A model generated the notes under the pieces. The model worked only from the letters and a program-made list of their open reading frames with translations, searched no databases and had not been told where the DNA came from. Shown one piece after another: positions 8,376 to 16,451 of a DNA stretch of 64,000 bases. The translations under genes and the position numbers were made by a program. Every line of letters begins with the position of its first letter. The stretch's first letter is position 1. Source of the stretch: Streptomyces nymphaeiformis (GTDB lineage Bacteria > Actinomycetota > Actinomycetes > Streptomycetales > Streptomycetaceae); contig NZ_JACHJY010000003.1 of assembly GCF_014203895.1 (NCBI RefSeq), positions 806,001 to 870,000 of the forward strand, in the 5' to 3' direction.

Positions 8376-8422
8376 CCGTTGTGGGCAATCGTTCCGCAGG
8401 GAGGAACGGGTGGGCACAACGG
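8376..8422. repeat. intergenic dyad element between bioA and bioD
   Basis: Outer arms CCGTTGTG (8376-8383) and CACAACGG (8415-8422), inner arms CGTTCC (8390-8395) and GGAACG (8403-8408), with AGGG at the centre. A further GTTGTGG copy lies just left at 8356. From memory this GTTGTGGGCA/CGTTCCGC pattern is a dispersed intergenic repeat in many Streptomyces genomes. Function is unknown; it could act as an attenuator or processing hairpin between bioA and bioD. Confidence 0.6.
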
Positions 8423-8507
8423 AACGGCGCCCCTGCCGGCGCCAGAGGCCTCCGCGCCTGAACCCGCACCCCGTGCAAGCCGCACCGAACAAGGAAGGAC
8501 ACCCCCC

Positions 8508-9239
8508 ATGGGCATCATCGTCGTGACCGGCACCGGCACGGAAATCGGCAAGACCGTCGTCACCGCGGCCGTGGCGGCCGTCGCCACGGCCGCGGGACGG
8601 TCGGTAGCCGTACTCAAGCCCGCCCAGACCGGCGTCACCCCCGACGAGCAGGGCGACGCCGACGAGGTCGTACGCCTCTCCGGCGCCACGACCTCCGCCG
8701 AGCTCGGCCGTTTCCCGGAGCCGCTGGCCCCCGGAACGGCCGCCCGGCGGGCCGGGCTCACCCCGGTCGGGCCCCGGGAGGTCGCGGAGGCCGCCCGGAA
8801 GCTGGCCGCCGACCACGACCTGGTGCTCGTGGAGGGGGCGGGTGGCCTCCTCGTCCGCTTCGACGAGGAGGGCGGCACCCTCGCCGACGCGGCCGCGCTG
8901 CTCGGCGCGCCGGTTCTGGTGGTGGTCCCGGCCGGTCTGGGGACGCTCAACCCGACGGCCCTGACGGCCGAGGCGCTGCGGGCACGCGGGATCGAGCAGC
9001 TCGGCGTGGTCGTCGGCAGCTGGCCGGACGCGCCGGACCTGGCGGCGCGCTGCAACCTCGCGGACCTGCCGGATGAGGCGGGCGCTCCGCTGCTCGGGGC
9101 GGTACCGGAGGGTGCGGGGGCGCTGGACCCGGCGGCGTTCCGGGCGGCGGCGGGCGGCTGGCTGGGCCCGGAGCTCGGCGGCACGTGGGACGCGCAGGCG
9201 TTCGCCGAGGCGCAGGCGGCACCGCTCCCCGCGAGCTGA
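8508..9239 (+). CDS. bioD: dethiobiotin synthetase
   Basis: ATP-dependent enzyme closing the ureido ring of dethiobiotin from diaminopelargonate and CO2. 243 residues. The P-loop is GTGTEIGKT at residues 8-16, followed by VLKPAQTGV (substrate lysine) and VEGAGGLLVRF. The start is an ATG with AAGGAAGGA upstream. It completes the bioBAD set, so the window encodes KAPA-to-biotin synthesis. No pimeloyl-forming genes (bioC, bioH, bioI, bioW) are visible nearby. Confidence 0.96.
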   Translation: MGIIVVTGTGTEIGKTVVTAAVAAVATAAGRSVAVLKPAQTGVTPDEQGDADEVVRLSGATTSAELGRFPEPLAPGTAARRAGLTPVGPREVAEAARKLAADHDLVLVEGAGGLLVRFDEEGGTLADAAALLGAPVLVVVPAGLGTLNPTALTAEALRARGIEQLGVVVGSWPDAPDLAARCNLADLPDEAGAPLLGAVPEGAGALDPAAFRAAAGGWLGPELGGTWDAQAFAEAQAAPLPAS

Positions 9240-9265
9240 GGGCACGCGCGGAGACCGCGCGGGCA

Positions 9266-9353
9266 GCACGGTCTCCGTACGCGGAAAGCGCGGTCTCCGT
9301 ACGCGGAAAGCACGGTCTCCGTACGCGGAAAGCGCGGTCTCCGTACGCGGACG
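9266..9353. repeat. four tandem 22-bp repeats downstream of bioD
   Basis: Units start at 9266, 9288, 9310 and 9332, each of the form GCRCGGTCTCCGTACGCGGA with a 22-base period; the fourth diverges at its end. The unit contains the palindrome CGTACG. No coding role is evident. It lies between bioD and the VOC protein and may act as a terminator or protein-binding array. Confidence 0.85.
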
Positions 9354-9429
9354 GCACGCGCGCAAGCACACCCCTCACCGAGGGCGCGTGCGCACGCACA
9401 ACCCGCACCCCTCTCCGTACGCTGACCGT

Positions 9430-9774
9430 ATGCGCGCACACGTTCAGGAGATCGTCTTCGACTGCGCCGCCCCGGCGGCCCTCGTCCGCTTCTGGGCCGG
9501 GCTCCTCGGCGGCGAGCCCGTCGACCGGAGCGCCGACTGGTCGTACGTGGATCCGCCGGAGTTCGTACGGATCGCCTTCCAGCGGGTGCCGGAGGGCAAG
9601 GCCGCGAAGAACCGGCTGCATCTCGACCTGGAGGTGCCGGATCCGGCGCTGGCGGCCAAGGAGGTGCTGCCGCTGGGGGCGGTCGCGGTCGGCGGGCTCG
9701 TCACCGACGAGCAGGGCTCCTTCCAGGTCATGCGGGACCCGGAGGGCAACGAGTTCTGCTTCGTGACGGGCTGA
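9430..9774 (+). CDS. VOC (glyoxalase-like) superfamily protein
   Basis: A 114-residue single-domain protein starting MRAHVQEIVFDCAAPAALVRFWAGLLGG, the standard first beta-alpha-beta element of small VOC proteins, ending MRDPEGNEFCFVTG, the usual second-half metal or substrate motif. Substrate is unknown; such proteins range from dioxygenases to resistance proteins. It is followed 12 bases later by a methyltransferase gene, probably co-transcribed. Confidence 0.85.
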   Translation: MRAHVQEIVFDCAAPAALVRFWAGLLGGEPVDRSADWSYVDPPEFVRIAFQRVPEGKAAKNRLHLDLEVPDPALAAKEVLPLGAVAVGGLVTDEQGSFQVMRDPEGNEFCFVTG

Positions 9775-9786
9775 GGGGCGACTCCG

Positions 9787-10449
9787 ATGACCCAGAACCG
9801 TCCCGCGCCCCGGACCCCTCACGTGCACCATCCGCTCTTCGCCCGCTTCTACGCCCGGTTCAGCACCTCGGCCGACACCCGGGGCGGTCTCGGCGCGCTG
9901 CGGACGGAGCTGCTCGCCGGGCTGACCGGCCGGGTCGTCGAGATCGGGGCGGGGAACGGCCTGAACTTCGCGCACTACCCGGCCGGGGTCACCGAGGTCG
10001 TCGCCGTCGAGCCGGAGCCCCATCTGCGCCGGCTCGCCGAGGAGGCCGGGCGCCGGGCCGCCGTCCCGGTGACGGTGCTGCCGGGCACGGCCGAGGCACT
10101 GCCGGGGCCGGACGGCTCCTTCGACGCGGCGGTGGCCTCGCTGGTGCTGTGCACCGTACGGAACGTGCCGGAGGTCCTCGCCGAGCTGCGGCGGGTCCTG
10201 CGCCCCGGCGGCGAGCTGCGGTTCTTCGAGCACGGGGCGGCGGACACGCCCGGGCTCGCACGCGTGCAGCGGGGGCTCGACCGCACGGTCTGGCCTCTGC
10301 TCTTCGGCGGCTGCCACACCTCCCGCACCCCGCTCGCGGCGATCGAGGCGGCCGGCTTCGACCTCGTCTCGTACCGCTCCTTCGACGTCCCGGAGCAGGG
10401 CCCGCGCCTGCCGTCCTCCCCCTGCGTCCTGGGCACGGCCCGGCGGTGA
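9787..10449 (+). CDS. class I SAM-dependent methyltransferase
   Basis: 220 residues. Motif I is VVEIGAGNGLNFAHYP, followed by VVAVEPEPHLR, the post-II segment FDAAVASLVLCTVRN and RVLRPGGELRFFEHG, a Methyltransf_11/UbiE-like fold. The C-terminal part resembles Streptomyces methyltransferases of unknown substrate (GGCHTSRTPLAAIEAAGFD). It follows the VOC gene closely. Confidence 0.88.
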   Translation: MTQNRPAPRTPHVHHPLFARFYARFSTSADTRGGLGALRTELLAGLTGRVVEIGAGNGLNFAHYPAGVTEVVAVEPEPHLRRLAEEAGRRAAVPVTVLPGTAEALPGPDGSFDAAVASLVLCTVRNVPEVLAELRRVLRPGGELRFFEHGAADTPGLARVQRGLDRTVWPLLFGGCHTSRTPLAAIEAAGFDLVSYRSFDVPEQGPRLPSSPCVLGTARR

Positions 10450-10502
10450 TCCCCGGCGGTAATTCCTGGCAGCCCCGCCGCGCCACGTGATGGGATCCGG
10501 TC

Positions 10503-10940
10503 ATGATCGACCTGCAGATACGTTCCGCTGTGCCCGCCGACGCCGAGGCCGTCCTGGCCTTCTGGAAGGAGTCCGCCGAGGGCACGTCCATCTCGGACGA
10601 CGTGAACGGGGTGACCCGGCTGGTCGAGCGCGACCCCGACGCCCTGATCCTCGCCCTCGCCGACGGCGTGATCGTCGGCTCCGTGATCGCCGGCTGGGAC
10701 GGCTGGCGCGCCTCGCTCTACCGGCTCGCCGTCCTGCCCTCGTACCGCCGCCGCGGGATCTCCACCGCGCTGCTGCGCGCGGCCGAGGAGAGGTTCCTCG
10801 CGCTCGGCGGACGGCGTGCGGACGCCATGGTCCTGGAGGCGAACGGGACGGGACAGGCGCTGTGGACGGCCGCCGGGTACGAGCGCGAGGAGCACTGGCG
10901 GCGCTGGGTGAAGCCGCTCGCGGACCGGGCCGCGAAGTGA
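10503..10940 (+). CDS. GNAT-family N-acetyltransferase
   Basis: 145 residues, one GNAT domain. It starts MIDLQIRSAVPADAEAVLAFWKES. The acetyl-CoA loop is LPSYRRRGISTALLRAAEERF, followed by a C-terminal GQALWTAAGYEREEHWRRWVK typical of small-molecule or protein acetyltransferases. Substrate is unknown. Confidence 0.88.
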   Translation: MIDLQIRSAVPADAEAVLAFWKESAEGTSISDDVNGVTRLVERDPDALILALADGVIVGSVIAGWDGWRASLYRLAVLPSYRRRGISTALLRAAEERFLALGGRRADAMVLEANGTGQALWTAAGYEREEHWRRWVKPLADRAAK

Positions 10941-11051
10941 CCACCGGGATCGCCACCGGGGGGATCACCGGGGCGATCACCACCCCGCTTTGCCGATCCT
11001 TTACCATGGTGTCCATTCCTCCCGACGACCGAAAGGTGTGAGCGTCCGCCC

Positions 11052-11144
11052 ATGGGCGAGCCTCCCAGTAGCACTGGTTCCGACCGCCGACATCGAGCGA
11101 TCCCTCTCCCGCTGACTGATCATGGGACGGAGGTGAACCGATGA
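11052..11144 (+). CDS. possible 30-codon leader ORF upstream of the CNNM operon
   Basis: ATG at 11052 opens a frame (MGEPPSSTGSDRRHRAIPLPL) whose TGA overlaps the ATG of the CNNM gene in the form ATGA. An AAAGG lies about 14 bases upstream, so its ribosome site is weak. The peptide is proline-containing, reminiscent of the mgtL and corL leader peptides that sense translation of Pro codons for magnesium transport genes. Here the downstream genes are also CorC/CNNM-type. This is a speculative ORF. Confidence 0.35.
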   Translation: MGEPPSSTGSDRRHRAIPLPLTDHGTEVNR

Positions 11145-12490
11145 CCGAAGTGCTTCTGCTCGTGGTGGCGCTCCTGCTCGCGCTCGCGTGCGGCGCGTTC
11201 GTCGCGGCCGAGTTCTCGCTGACCACGGTCGAGCGCGGCGATCTCGAAGCCGCCGTGGAGCGCGGCGAGCGCGGCGCGTCGGGCGCGCTCAAGGCCGTCC
11301 GCTCGCTCACCTTCCAGCTCTCCGGCGCGCAGCTGGGCATCACCGTGACCAACCTGGTCGTCGGCATGCTCTCCGAGCCGTCGATCGCCGCGCTGATCAG
11401 CGGCCCCCTGGAGTCGATCGGACTCTCGTCCTCGACGGCCTCCTCGGTCGCCCTCGTCCTGGGCACCGCCCTGTCGACGGTCGTCCTGATGGTCGTCGGC
11501 GAGCTCGTCCCCAAGAACTGGGCGATCTCCTCTCCGCTCGCCGTCGCGAAGGTGGTGGGCACCCCGCAGCGCGTGTTCACGGCCGCCTTCAAGCCGTTCA
11601 TCAGCCACCTCAACAACACCGCGAACCGGATCCTGCGCCGCCTCGGCCTGGAGCCGACCGAGGAGCTCGCCTCCGCGCGCTCCCCGCAGGAGCTGGTGGC
11701 GCTCGCCCGGCACTCCGCGAAGGAGGGCGCCCTGGAGGCGGACACGGCCGAGCTGTTCGTCCGCACCCTCAACCTGGCGGAGCTCACCGCGGAGAACGTG
11801 ATGACGCCCCGCGTGCAGGTCACCGCCCTCGAGGTGCAGGCCACCGCCGAGGACGTCGCCAACGCGACCCGCGCGACCGGCCTGTCCCGCTTCCCCGTCT
11901 ATCGGGGCAGCCTCGACGCCGTCGTCGGCATCGCCCACATCAAGGACGTGCTCGCGATACCGGCCGAGGAGCGGCCCCGCCGCCGGATCGGCGAGATGCT
12001 GCGCGAGCCGCTGCTCGTCCCCGAGACCCTCACCGTGGACCGGCTCCTCGACCGCCTGTCGGGCAAGCAGACGATGGCCGTCGTCATCGACGAGTACGGC
12101 GGCACGGCCGGAGTCGTCACCCTCGAGGACATCGTCGAGGAGGTCGTCGGAGAGGTGCGCGACGAGCACGACCCGCACGAGACGTCCGACCTGGCGCGGG
12201 CCGGCGAGGACGCGGACGGCCGCGAGCTGTGGTCCGCCGACGGCGCCGCCCGTACGGACCAACTGGCCGCGATCGGCCTGCGGGTGCCGGACGGCCCGTA
12301 CGAGACGCTCGCGGGCGTCCTCGCGACGGAACTCGGCCGCATCCCCGCCGCCGGCGACACCGTGGAGCTGGCCGGCTGGCGCCTCGACGTCGTCGACGCC
12401 TCGGGCCGCCGCGCCGCGCGCGTCCTGCTGCACGCCCCCGCGCAAGCCGCCCCGCACGGCACCGACGAGTCCGGGGAGGCCGGCCGATGA
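11141..12490 (+). CDS. CNNM/CorC-type (HCC family) membrane protein 1
   Basis: 449 residues. An N-terminal CNNM (DUF21) membrane domain with about four helices (residues 1-190; LSGAQLGITVTNLVVGM and VVGELVPKNWAI are the hallmark motifs) is followed by a CBS pair (about 205-330; VMTPRVQVTAL, SRFPVYRG, VVIDEYGGTAGVVTLEDI) and a C-terminal CorC_HlyC FAD-like domain. Relatives mediate or regulate magnesium/cobalt efflux. It starts at an ATG with GGAGG upstream and overlaps the next gene by 4 bases (ATGA). Confidence 0.93.
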   Translation: MTEVLLLVVALLLALACGAFVAAEFSLTTVERGDLEAAVERGERGASGALKAVRSLTFQLSGAQLGITVTNLVVGMLSEPSIAALISGPLESIGLSSSTASSVALVLGTALSTVVLMVVGELVPKNWAISSPLAVAKVVGTPQRVFTAAFKPFISHLNNTANRILRRLGLEPTEELASARSPQELVALARHSAKEGALEADTAELFVRTLNLAELTAENVMTPRVQVTALEVQATAEDVANATRATGLSRFPVYRGSLDAVVGIAHIKDVLAIPAEERPRRRIGEMLREPLLVPETLTVDRLLDRLSGKQTMAVVIDEYGGTAGVVTLEDIVEEVVGEVRDEHDPHETSDLARAGEDADGRELWSADGAARTDQLAAIGLRVPDGPYETLAGVLATELGRIPAAGDTVELAGWRLDVVDASGRRAARVLLHAPAQAAPHGTDESGEAGR

Positions 12491-13506
12491 TCGCGGTCCA
12501 GCTGTTGATCGGCCTGCTGACCCTGGTCGTCAACGCCTTCTTCGTCGGCGCCGAGTTCGCCCTGATCTCGGTCCGCCGCAGCCAGATCGAGCCCCTGGCC
12601 GACTCCGGGAACCGGCGGGCGCGCAGCGTCATCTGGGGCCTGGAGCACGTGTCCGCGATGCTCGCGGCGGCACAGCTCGGCATCACGCTCTGCACCCTGG
12701 TCCTCGGCATCGTCGCCGAGCCGGCCATCGAGCACCTGCTCGAACCGGCCTTCAACGCGATGGGCGTGCCGCACGGCGTGGCCGCCACGATCTCGTTCGC
12801 GATCGCGCTGGCCCTGGCGACGTATCTGCACATGCTGCTCGGCGAGATGGTGCCGAAGAACATCGCGCTCGCCGACCCGGCGCGCTCCGCGCTGCTCCTC
12901 GGGCCGCCGCTCGTGACGCTCGCGCGGGCGCTGCGACCGGTGATCTTCGCGATCAACGCCTTCGCCAACGCGCTGCTCAGGCTGTTGCGGGTGGACGCCA
13001 AGGACGAGGTCGCGGCGACCTTCTCGGACGACGAACTGGCCCGGATGGTCACCGACGCGGGCGACGCGGGCCTCCTGGACGACCGGGCCGCCGAGCGGCT
13101 GCACGACGCCCTGGAGCTGGGCCGGCGCCCCGTGCGGGACGTCGTGATGCCGGCGGAGAAGGTGGTGTACGCGGAGGTGGGCACCACTCCGGAGGAGCTG
13201 GAGGCGCTGGCGACGCGGACCGGGTTCTCCCGCTTCCCCGTGGTCGACGCCGAGCGCCGCATCCTGGGCTATCTGCACGTCAAGGACGCCCTGGACGTCA
13301 CGCCGCGCGACCTGCCGTTCCCGGTGTCGGCCCTGCGGCCGATCGCCCGGGTCCGGGCGGCGACGCCGCTGGACGACGTCCTCACGGCGATGCGCCGCAG
13401 CCGGACGCACCTGGCGGCGGTACTCGACGAGGCGGACAAGCCGGCGGGCCTGGTGACGATGGAGGACGTCCTGAGGGAACTGGTGGGCCGTCCGACGGCA
13501 CCGTAG
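12487..13506 (+). CDS. CNNM/CorC-type membrane protein 2 (lacks CorC_HlyC domain)
   Basis: 339 residues. The same CNNM membrane domain (AEFALISVRRSQIEPL, AAAQLGITLCTLVLGI, LLGEMVPKNIAL) and CBS pair (VVMPAEKVVYA, FSRFPVVDAERRILGYLHVKD, AAVLDEADKPAGLVTMEDVLRELVG), but the protein stops directly after the second CBS. It lacks the C-terminal CorC_HlyC domain present in its partner. Tandem pairs of a long and a short CNNM protein are common in actinomycetes and suggest a heteromeric transporter. A strong hairpin follows. Confidence 0.93.
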   Translation: MIAVQLLIGLLTLVVNAFFVGAEFALISVRRSQIEPLADSGNRRARSVIWGLEHVSAMLAAAQLGITLCTLVLGIVAEPAIEHLLEPAFNAMGVPHGVAATISFAIALALATYLHMLLGEMVPKNIALADPARSALLLGPPLVTLARALRPVIFAINAFANALLRLLRVDAKDEVAATFSDDELARMVTDAGDAGLLDDRAAERLHDALELGRRPVRDVVMPAEKVVYAEVGTTPEELEALATRTGFSRFPVVDAERRILGYLHVKDALDVTPRDLPFPVSALRPIARVRAATPLDDVLTAMRRSRTHLAAVLDEADKPAGLVTMEDVLRELVGRPTAP

Positions 13507-13537
13507 CCCGCGTCGCGGCACCATAAGCCCGCGTCGC

Positions 13538-13574
13538 GGCCCCGGGGCCCGGCACACCGCCGGGCCCCGGGGCC
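13538..13574 (+). terminator. 16-bp perfect GC hairpin after the CNNM pair
   Basis: Arms 13538-13553 and 13559-13574 are perfectly complementary (GGCCCCGGGGCCCGGC and its complement) around ACACC. There is no U-tract, as is usual for Streptomyces terminators. A direct repeat of CCCGCGTCGCGGC precedes it. Confidence 0.75.
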
Positions 13575-13604
13575 GGCCATACCGCACGGTATGATCGCTC
13601 CGCC

Positions 13605-14378
13605 ATGGAGATCAATGCCACGTACAACAGTCTCGTCGCCGTCGGAGACAGCTTCACCGAAGGCATGTCGGACCTCGCCCCCGACGGCTCCTACCGGGGC
13701 TGGGCCGACGTCCTCGCCGCCCGTCTCGCCACCCGCTCCCCCGGCTTCCGCTACGCCAACCTCGCCGTCCGCGGCAAGCTCATCGGGCAGATCGTCGACG
13801 AGCAGGTCGGCCTGGCCGCGGGCATGAAGGCCGACGTGGTGACCCTGGTCGGCGGGCTCAACGACACCCTGCGGCCCAAGGTCGACATGGTCCGGGTGCG
13901 GGACCTGCTGACCGAGGCGGTGGAGCGCCTCACCCCCTCCTGCGGACAGCTGGTCCTGATGCGCAGCCCCGGCCGCAACGGCCCGGTCATGGAGCGCTTC
14001 CGCCCCCGGATGGAGGAGCTGTTCGAGCACATCGACACGCTCGCCGACCGGCACGGCGCGCTGGTCGTCGACCTGTACGGGGCCCCGCCGCTCGGCGATC
14101 CCCGGCTGTGGGACGTGGACCGGCTCCACCTGACGGCCGACGGGCACCGGCGGGTCGCCGAGGCCGTGTGGCAGACGCTCGGCCTGGCGCCCGAGGCGGA
14201 CTGGCGCGAACCGCTTCCCCCGGCCGTACGGCCGGGCTGGGCGAGCCGCCGGATCGCGGACGCCCGTTTCGCCAGGGAGCACCTCGGCCCGTGGATCGGA
14301 CGGCGCCTGACCGGCCGCTCCTCGGGGGACGGCCGCGCGCCCAAGCGCCCCGAGCTCCTGCCGTACGAGCCCGAGTGA
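13605..14378 (+). CDS. SGNH/GDSL-family hydrolase
   Basis: 257 residues, no signal peptide. Block I is AVGDSFTEGMSD with the catalytic Ser; block II Gly is in NLAVRGK; block III Asn is in LVGGLNDTLRP; block V Asp/His are in DVDRLHLTADGHRRVAE. Streptomyces lipases and esterases of this group act on small esters; the substrate here is unknown. The basic C-terminal tail (RRIADARFAREHLGPWIGRRL) is typical of a conserved streptomycete subgroup. It precedes purB with 73 bases between. Confidence 0.9.
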   Translation: MEINATYNSLVAVGDSFTEGMSDLAPDGSYRGWADVLAARLATRSPGFRYANLAVRGKLIGQIVDEQVGLAAGMKADVVTLVGGLNDTLRPKVDMVRVRDLLTEAVERLTPSCGQLVLMRSPGRNGPVMERFRPRMEELFEHIDTLADRHGALVVDLYGAPPLGDPRLWDVDRLHLTADGHRRVAEAVWQTLGLAPEADWREPLPPAVRPGWASRRIADARFAREHLGPWIGRRLTGRSSGDGRAPKRPELLPYEPE

Positions 14379-14437
14379 GCTGCGTCTCGTAGCAAGCTCC
14401 ACACGGGACCGTGGCGCTGGCCTGCAGAAACCACCAG

Positions 14438-14443
14438 TAAACT
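14438..14443 (+). promoter_or_regulatory. -10 element TAAACT upstream of purB
   Basis: TAAACT ends nine bases before the GTG at 14452, which would place the transcript start at or next to the start codon. No Shine-Dalgarno sequence is present, so purB is probably leaderless or nearly so. The -35 region is not convincing. Confidence 0.45.
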
Positions 14444-14451
14444 CTGTGCAC

Positions 14452-15894
14452 GTGACTGCTGTGACTCCGAAGCCCCGCATCCCCAACGTTCTGGCCGGCC
14501 GCTACGCCTCCGCGGAGCTCGCCGTCCTCTGGTCCCCCGAGCAGAAGGTGAAGCTGGAGCGTCAGCTGTGGCTCGCCGTGCTGCGTGCGCAGAAGGACCT
14601 CGGGATCGAGGTTCCGGACGCCGCCCTCGCCGACTACGAGCGCGTTCTCGACCAGGTCGACCTCGGTTCCATCGCCGAGCGCGAGAAGGTCACCCGGCAC
14701 GACGTGAAGGCCCGGATCGAGGAGTTCAACGCCCTCGCCGGCCACGAGCACGTCCACAAGGGCATGACCTCGCGCGACCTCACCGAGAACGTCGAGCAGC
14801 TGCAGATCCGGCTCTCCCTGGAGCTGATGCGGGACCGTACGGTCGCCGTCCTCGCCCGGCTCGGCAAGCTCTCCGCCGAGTACGCGGAGCTGGTCATGGC
14901 CGGCCGCTCGCACAACGTCGCCGCCCAGGCGACCACCCTCGGCAAGCGTTTCGCGACGGCGGCGGACGAGCTGCTCGTGGCGTACGCCCGCCTGGAGGAG
15001 CTGCTCGGCCGCTACCCGCTGCGCGGCATCAAGGGCCCGGTCGGCACCGCGCAGGACATGCTGGACCTGCTCGGCGGCGACGCCGGCAAGCTCGCCGACC
15101 TTGAGCAGCGGATCGCCGGCCACCTCGGCTTTGCGCACGCCTTCACCTCGGTCGGCCAGGTCTACCCTCGCTCGCTCGACTACGACGTGGTCACCTCGCT
15201 GGTGCAGCTGGCCGCCGCCCCGTCCTCGATCGCCAAGACGATCCGCCTGATGGCGGGCCACGAGCTGGTGACGGAGGGCTTCAAGCCCGGCCAGGTCGGC
15301 TCCTCGGCGATGCCGCACAAGATGAACACCCGCTCCTGCGAGCGCGTCAACGGCCTCATGGTCATCCTGCGCGGCTACGCGTCGATGACCGGTGAGCTGG
15401 CGGGCGACCAGTGGAACGAGGGCGACGTGTCCTGCTCCGTGGTCCGCCGGGTCGCGCTGCCGGACGCCTTCTTCGCGCTCGACGGCCTCCTGGAGACCTT
15501 CCTCACCGTGCTCGACGAGTTCGGCGCCTTCCCGGCCGTCGTCGCCCGCGAGCTCGACCGCTACCTGCCGTTCCTGGCGACCACGAAGGTCCTCATGGGC
15601 GCCGTGCGCGCCGGGGTCGGCCGCGAGGTCGCCCACGAGGCGATCAAGGAGAACGCCGTCGCCTCCGCCCTCGCCATGCGGGAGCAGGGCACCGTGCAGA
15701 ACGAGCTGCTCGACAAGCTGGCCGCCGACGAGCGGATCCCGCTGGACCGGGCGCAGCTCGACGAGCTGATGGCCGACAAGCTGTCCTTCACGGGCGCCGC
15801 CGCCGACCAGGTCGCGTCCGTGGTCTCCCGCATCGAGGAGATCCTCAAGCAGCACCCGGAGGCCGCCGCCTACACCCCCGGCGCGATCCTCTGA
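14452..15894 (+). CDS. purB: adenylosuccinate lyase
   Basis: Purine biosynthesis enzyme splitting fumarate from SAICAR and from adenylosuccinate. About 480 residues, starting VTAVTPKPRIPNVLAGRYAS (GTG 14452; an in-frame GTG at 14446 is possible). Superfamily signature SSAMPHKMNTRSCERV, catalytic His in the HEHVHKGMTSRDLTEN and GRSHNVAAQATTLGKR segments. The length and C-terminus match the actinomycete form. The promoter region suggests a leaderless message. The downstream gene overlaps its stop codon. Confidence 0.95.
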   Translation: MTAVTPKPRIPNVLAGRYASAELAVLWSPEQKVKLERQLWLAVLRAQKDLGIEVPDAALADYERVLDQVDLGSIAEREKVTRHDVKARIEEFNALAGHEHVHKGMTSRDLTENVEQLQIRLSLELMRDRTVAVLARLGKLSAEYAELVMAGRSHNVAAQATTLGKRFATAADELLVAYARLEELLGRYPLRGIKGPVGTAQDMLDLLGGDAGKLADLEQRIAGHLGFAHAFTSVGQVYPRSLDYDVVTSLVQLAAAPSSIAKTIRLMAGHELVTEGFKPGQVGSSAMPHKMNTRSCERVNGLMVILRGYASMTGELAGDQWNEGDVSCSVVRRVALPDAFFALDGLLETFLTVLDEFGAFPAVVARELDRYLPFLATTKVLMGAVRAGVGREVAHEAIKENAVASALAMREQGTVQNELLDKLAADERIPLDRAQLDELMADKLSFTGAAADQVASVVSRIEEILKQHPEAAAYTPGAIL

Positions 15895-16451
15895 CCCGGA
15901 ACCCCCGGTTCACCCAGCAGGAGCTGGAGGCCGCTCGCGACCGCGTCGTTCCCGACGTGGTGGCGGGCGGCCTTTCCGTCCTCTTCTGCGGGATCAACCC
16001 GGGTCTGATGACGGCGGCCACGGGCCACCACTTCGCCCGCCCCGGCAACCGCTTCTGGCCGGTCCTGCACCTGTCCGGGTTCACACCGCGGCAGCTGCGG
16101 CCGGACGAGCAGGACGAGCTCCTCTCGTACGGGCTCGGCATCACCAACGTCGTCGCCCGGCCCACCGCGCGGGCCGACGAGCTGAGCCGCGAGGAGTACC
16201 GCGAGGGCGGTCGTCTGCTGACGGAGAAGGTGGAACGCCTTGAGCCGCGCTGGCTCGCGGTCGTCGGCGTCACGGCGTACCGCACGGCCTTCGCGGAGCC
16301 GAAGGCGGCGATCGGTCCGCAGGAGCGGATGATCGGCTCCACCCGGATCTGGGCGCTGCCCAATCCGAGCGGGCTCAACGCCCACTGGACGGCGGCGACG
16401 ATGGCCGAGGAGTTCGCCCGGCTGCGGGCGGCGGCCGAAGGCACCTCCTAG
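15891..16451 (+). CDS. mug: Mug-type G/U mismatch uracil-DNA glycosylase
   Basis: DNA repair glycosylase removing U or T mispaired with G. Core motifs are LFCGINPGLMTAATGHHFARPGNRFWP (residues about 30-55), ITNVVARPTARADELS and the C-terminal LPNPSGLNAHWT. The homologous region begins upstream with TQQELEAARDRVVPDVVAGG, but no ATG, GTG or TTG precedes it in frame. The only upstream option is a CTG at 15891 overlapping the purB stop as CTGA. Otherwise the gene starts at GTG 15957 or 15960 and loses the conserved N-terminal helix. I chose the CTG because it keeps the conserved N-terminus and mimics the ATGA coupling seen elsewhere. Its stop shares CTAG with the convergent gene. Confidence 0.85.
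   Translation: MTRNPRFTQQELEAARDRVVPDVVAGGLSVLFCGINPGLMTAATGHHFARPGNRFWPVLHLSGFTPRQLRPDEQDELLSYGLGITNVVARPTARADELSREEYREGGRLLTEKVERLEPRWLAVVGVTAYRTAFAEPKAAIGPQERMIGSTRIWALPNPSGLNAHWTAATMAEEFARLRAAAEGTS

Noticed and set aside
10941-11140. Possible magnesium (M-box) riboswitch before the CNNM genes
   Set aside because: A GAGCCTCC-like segment is reminiscent, but the other conserved M-box blocks are missing.
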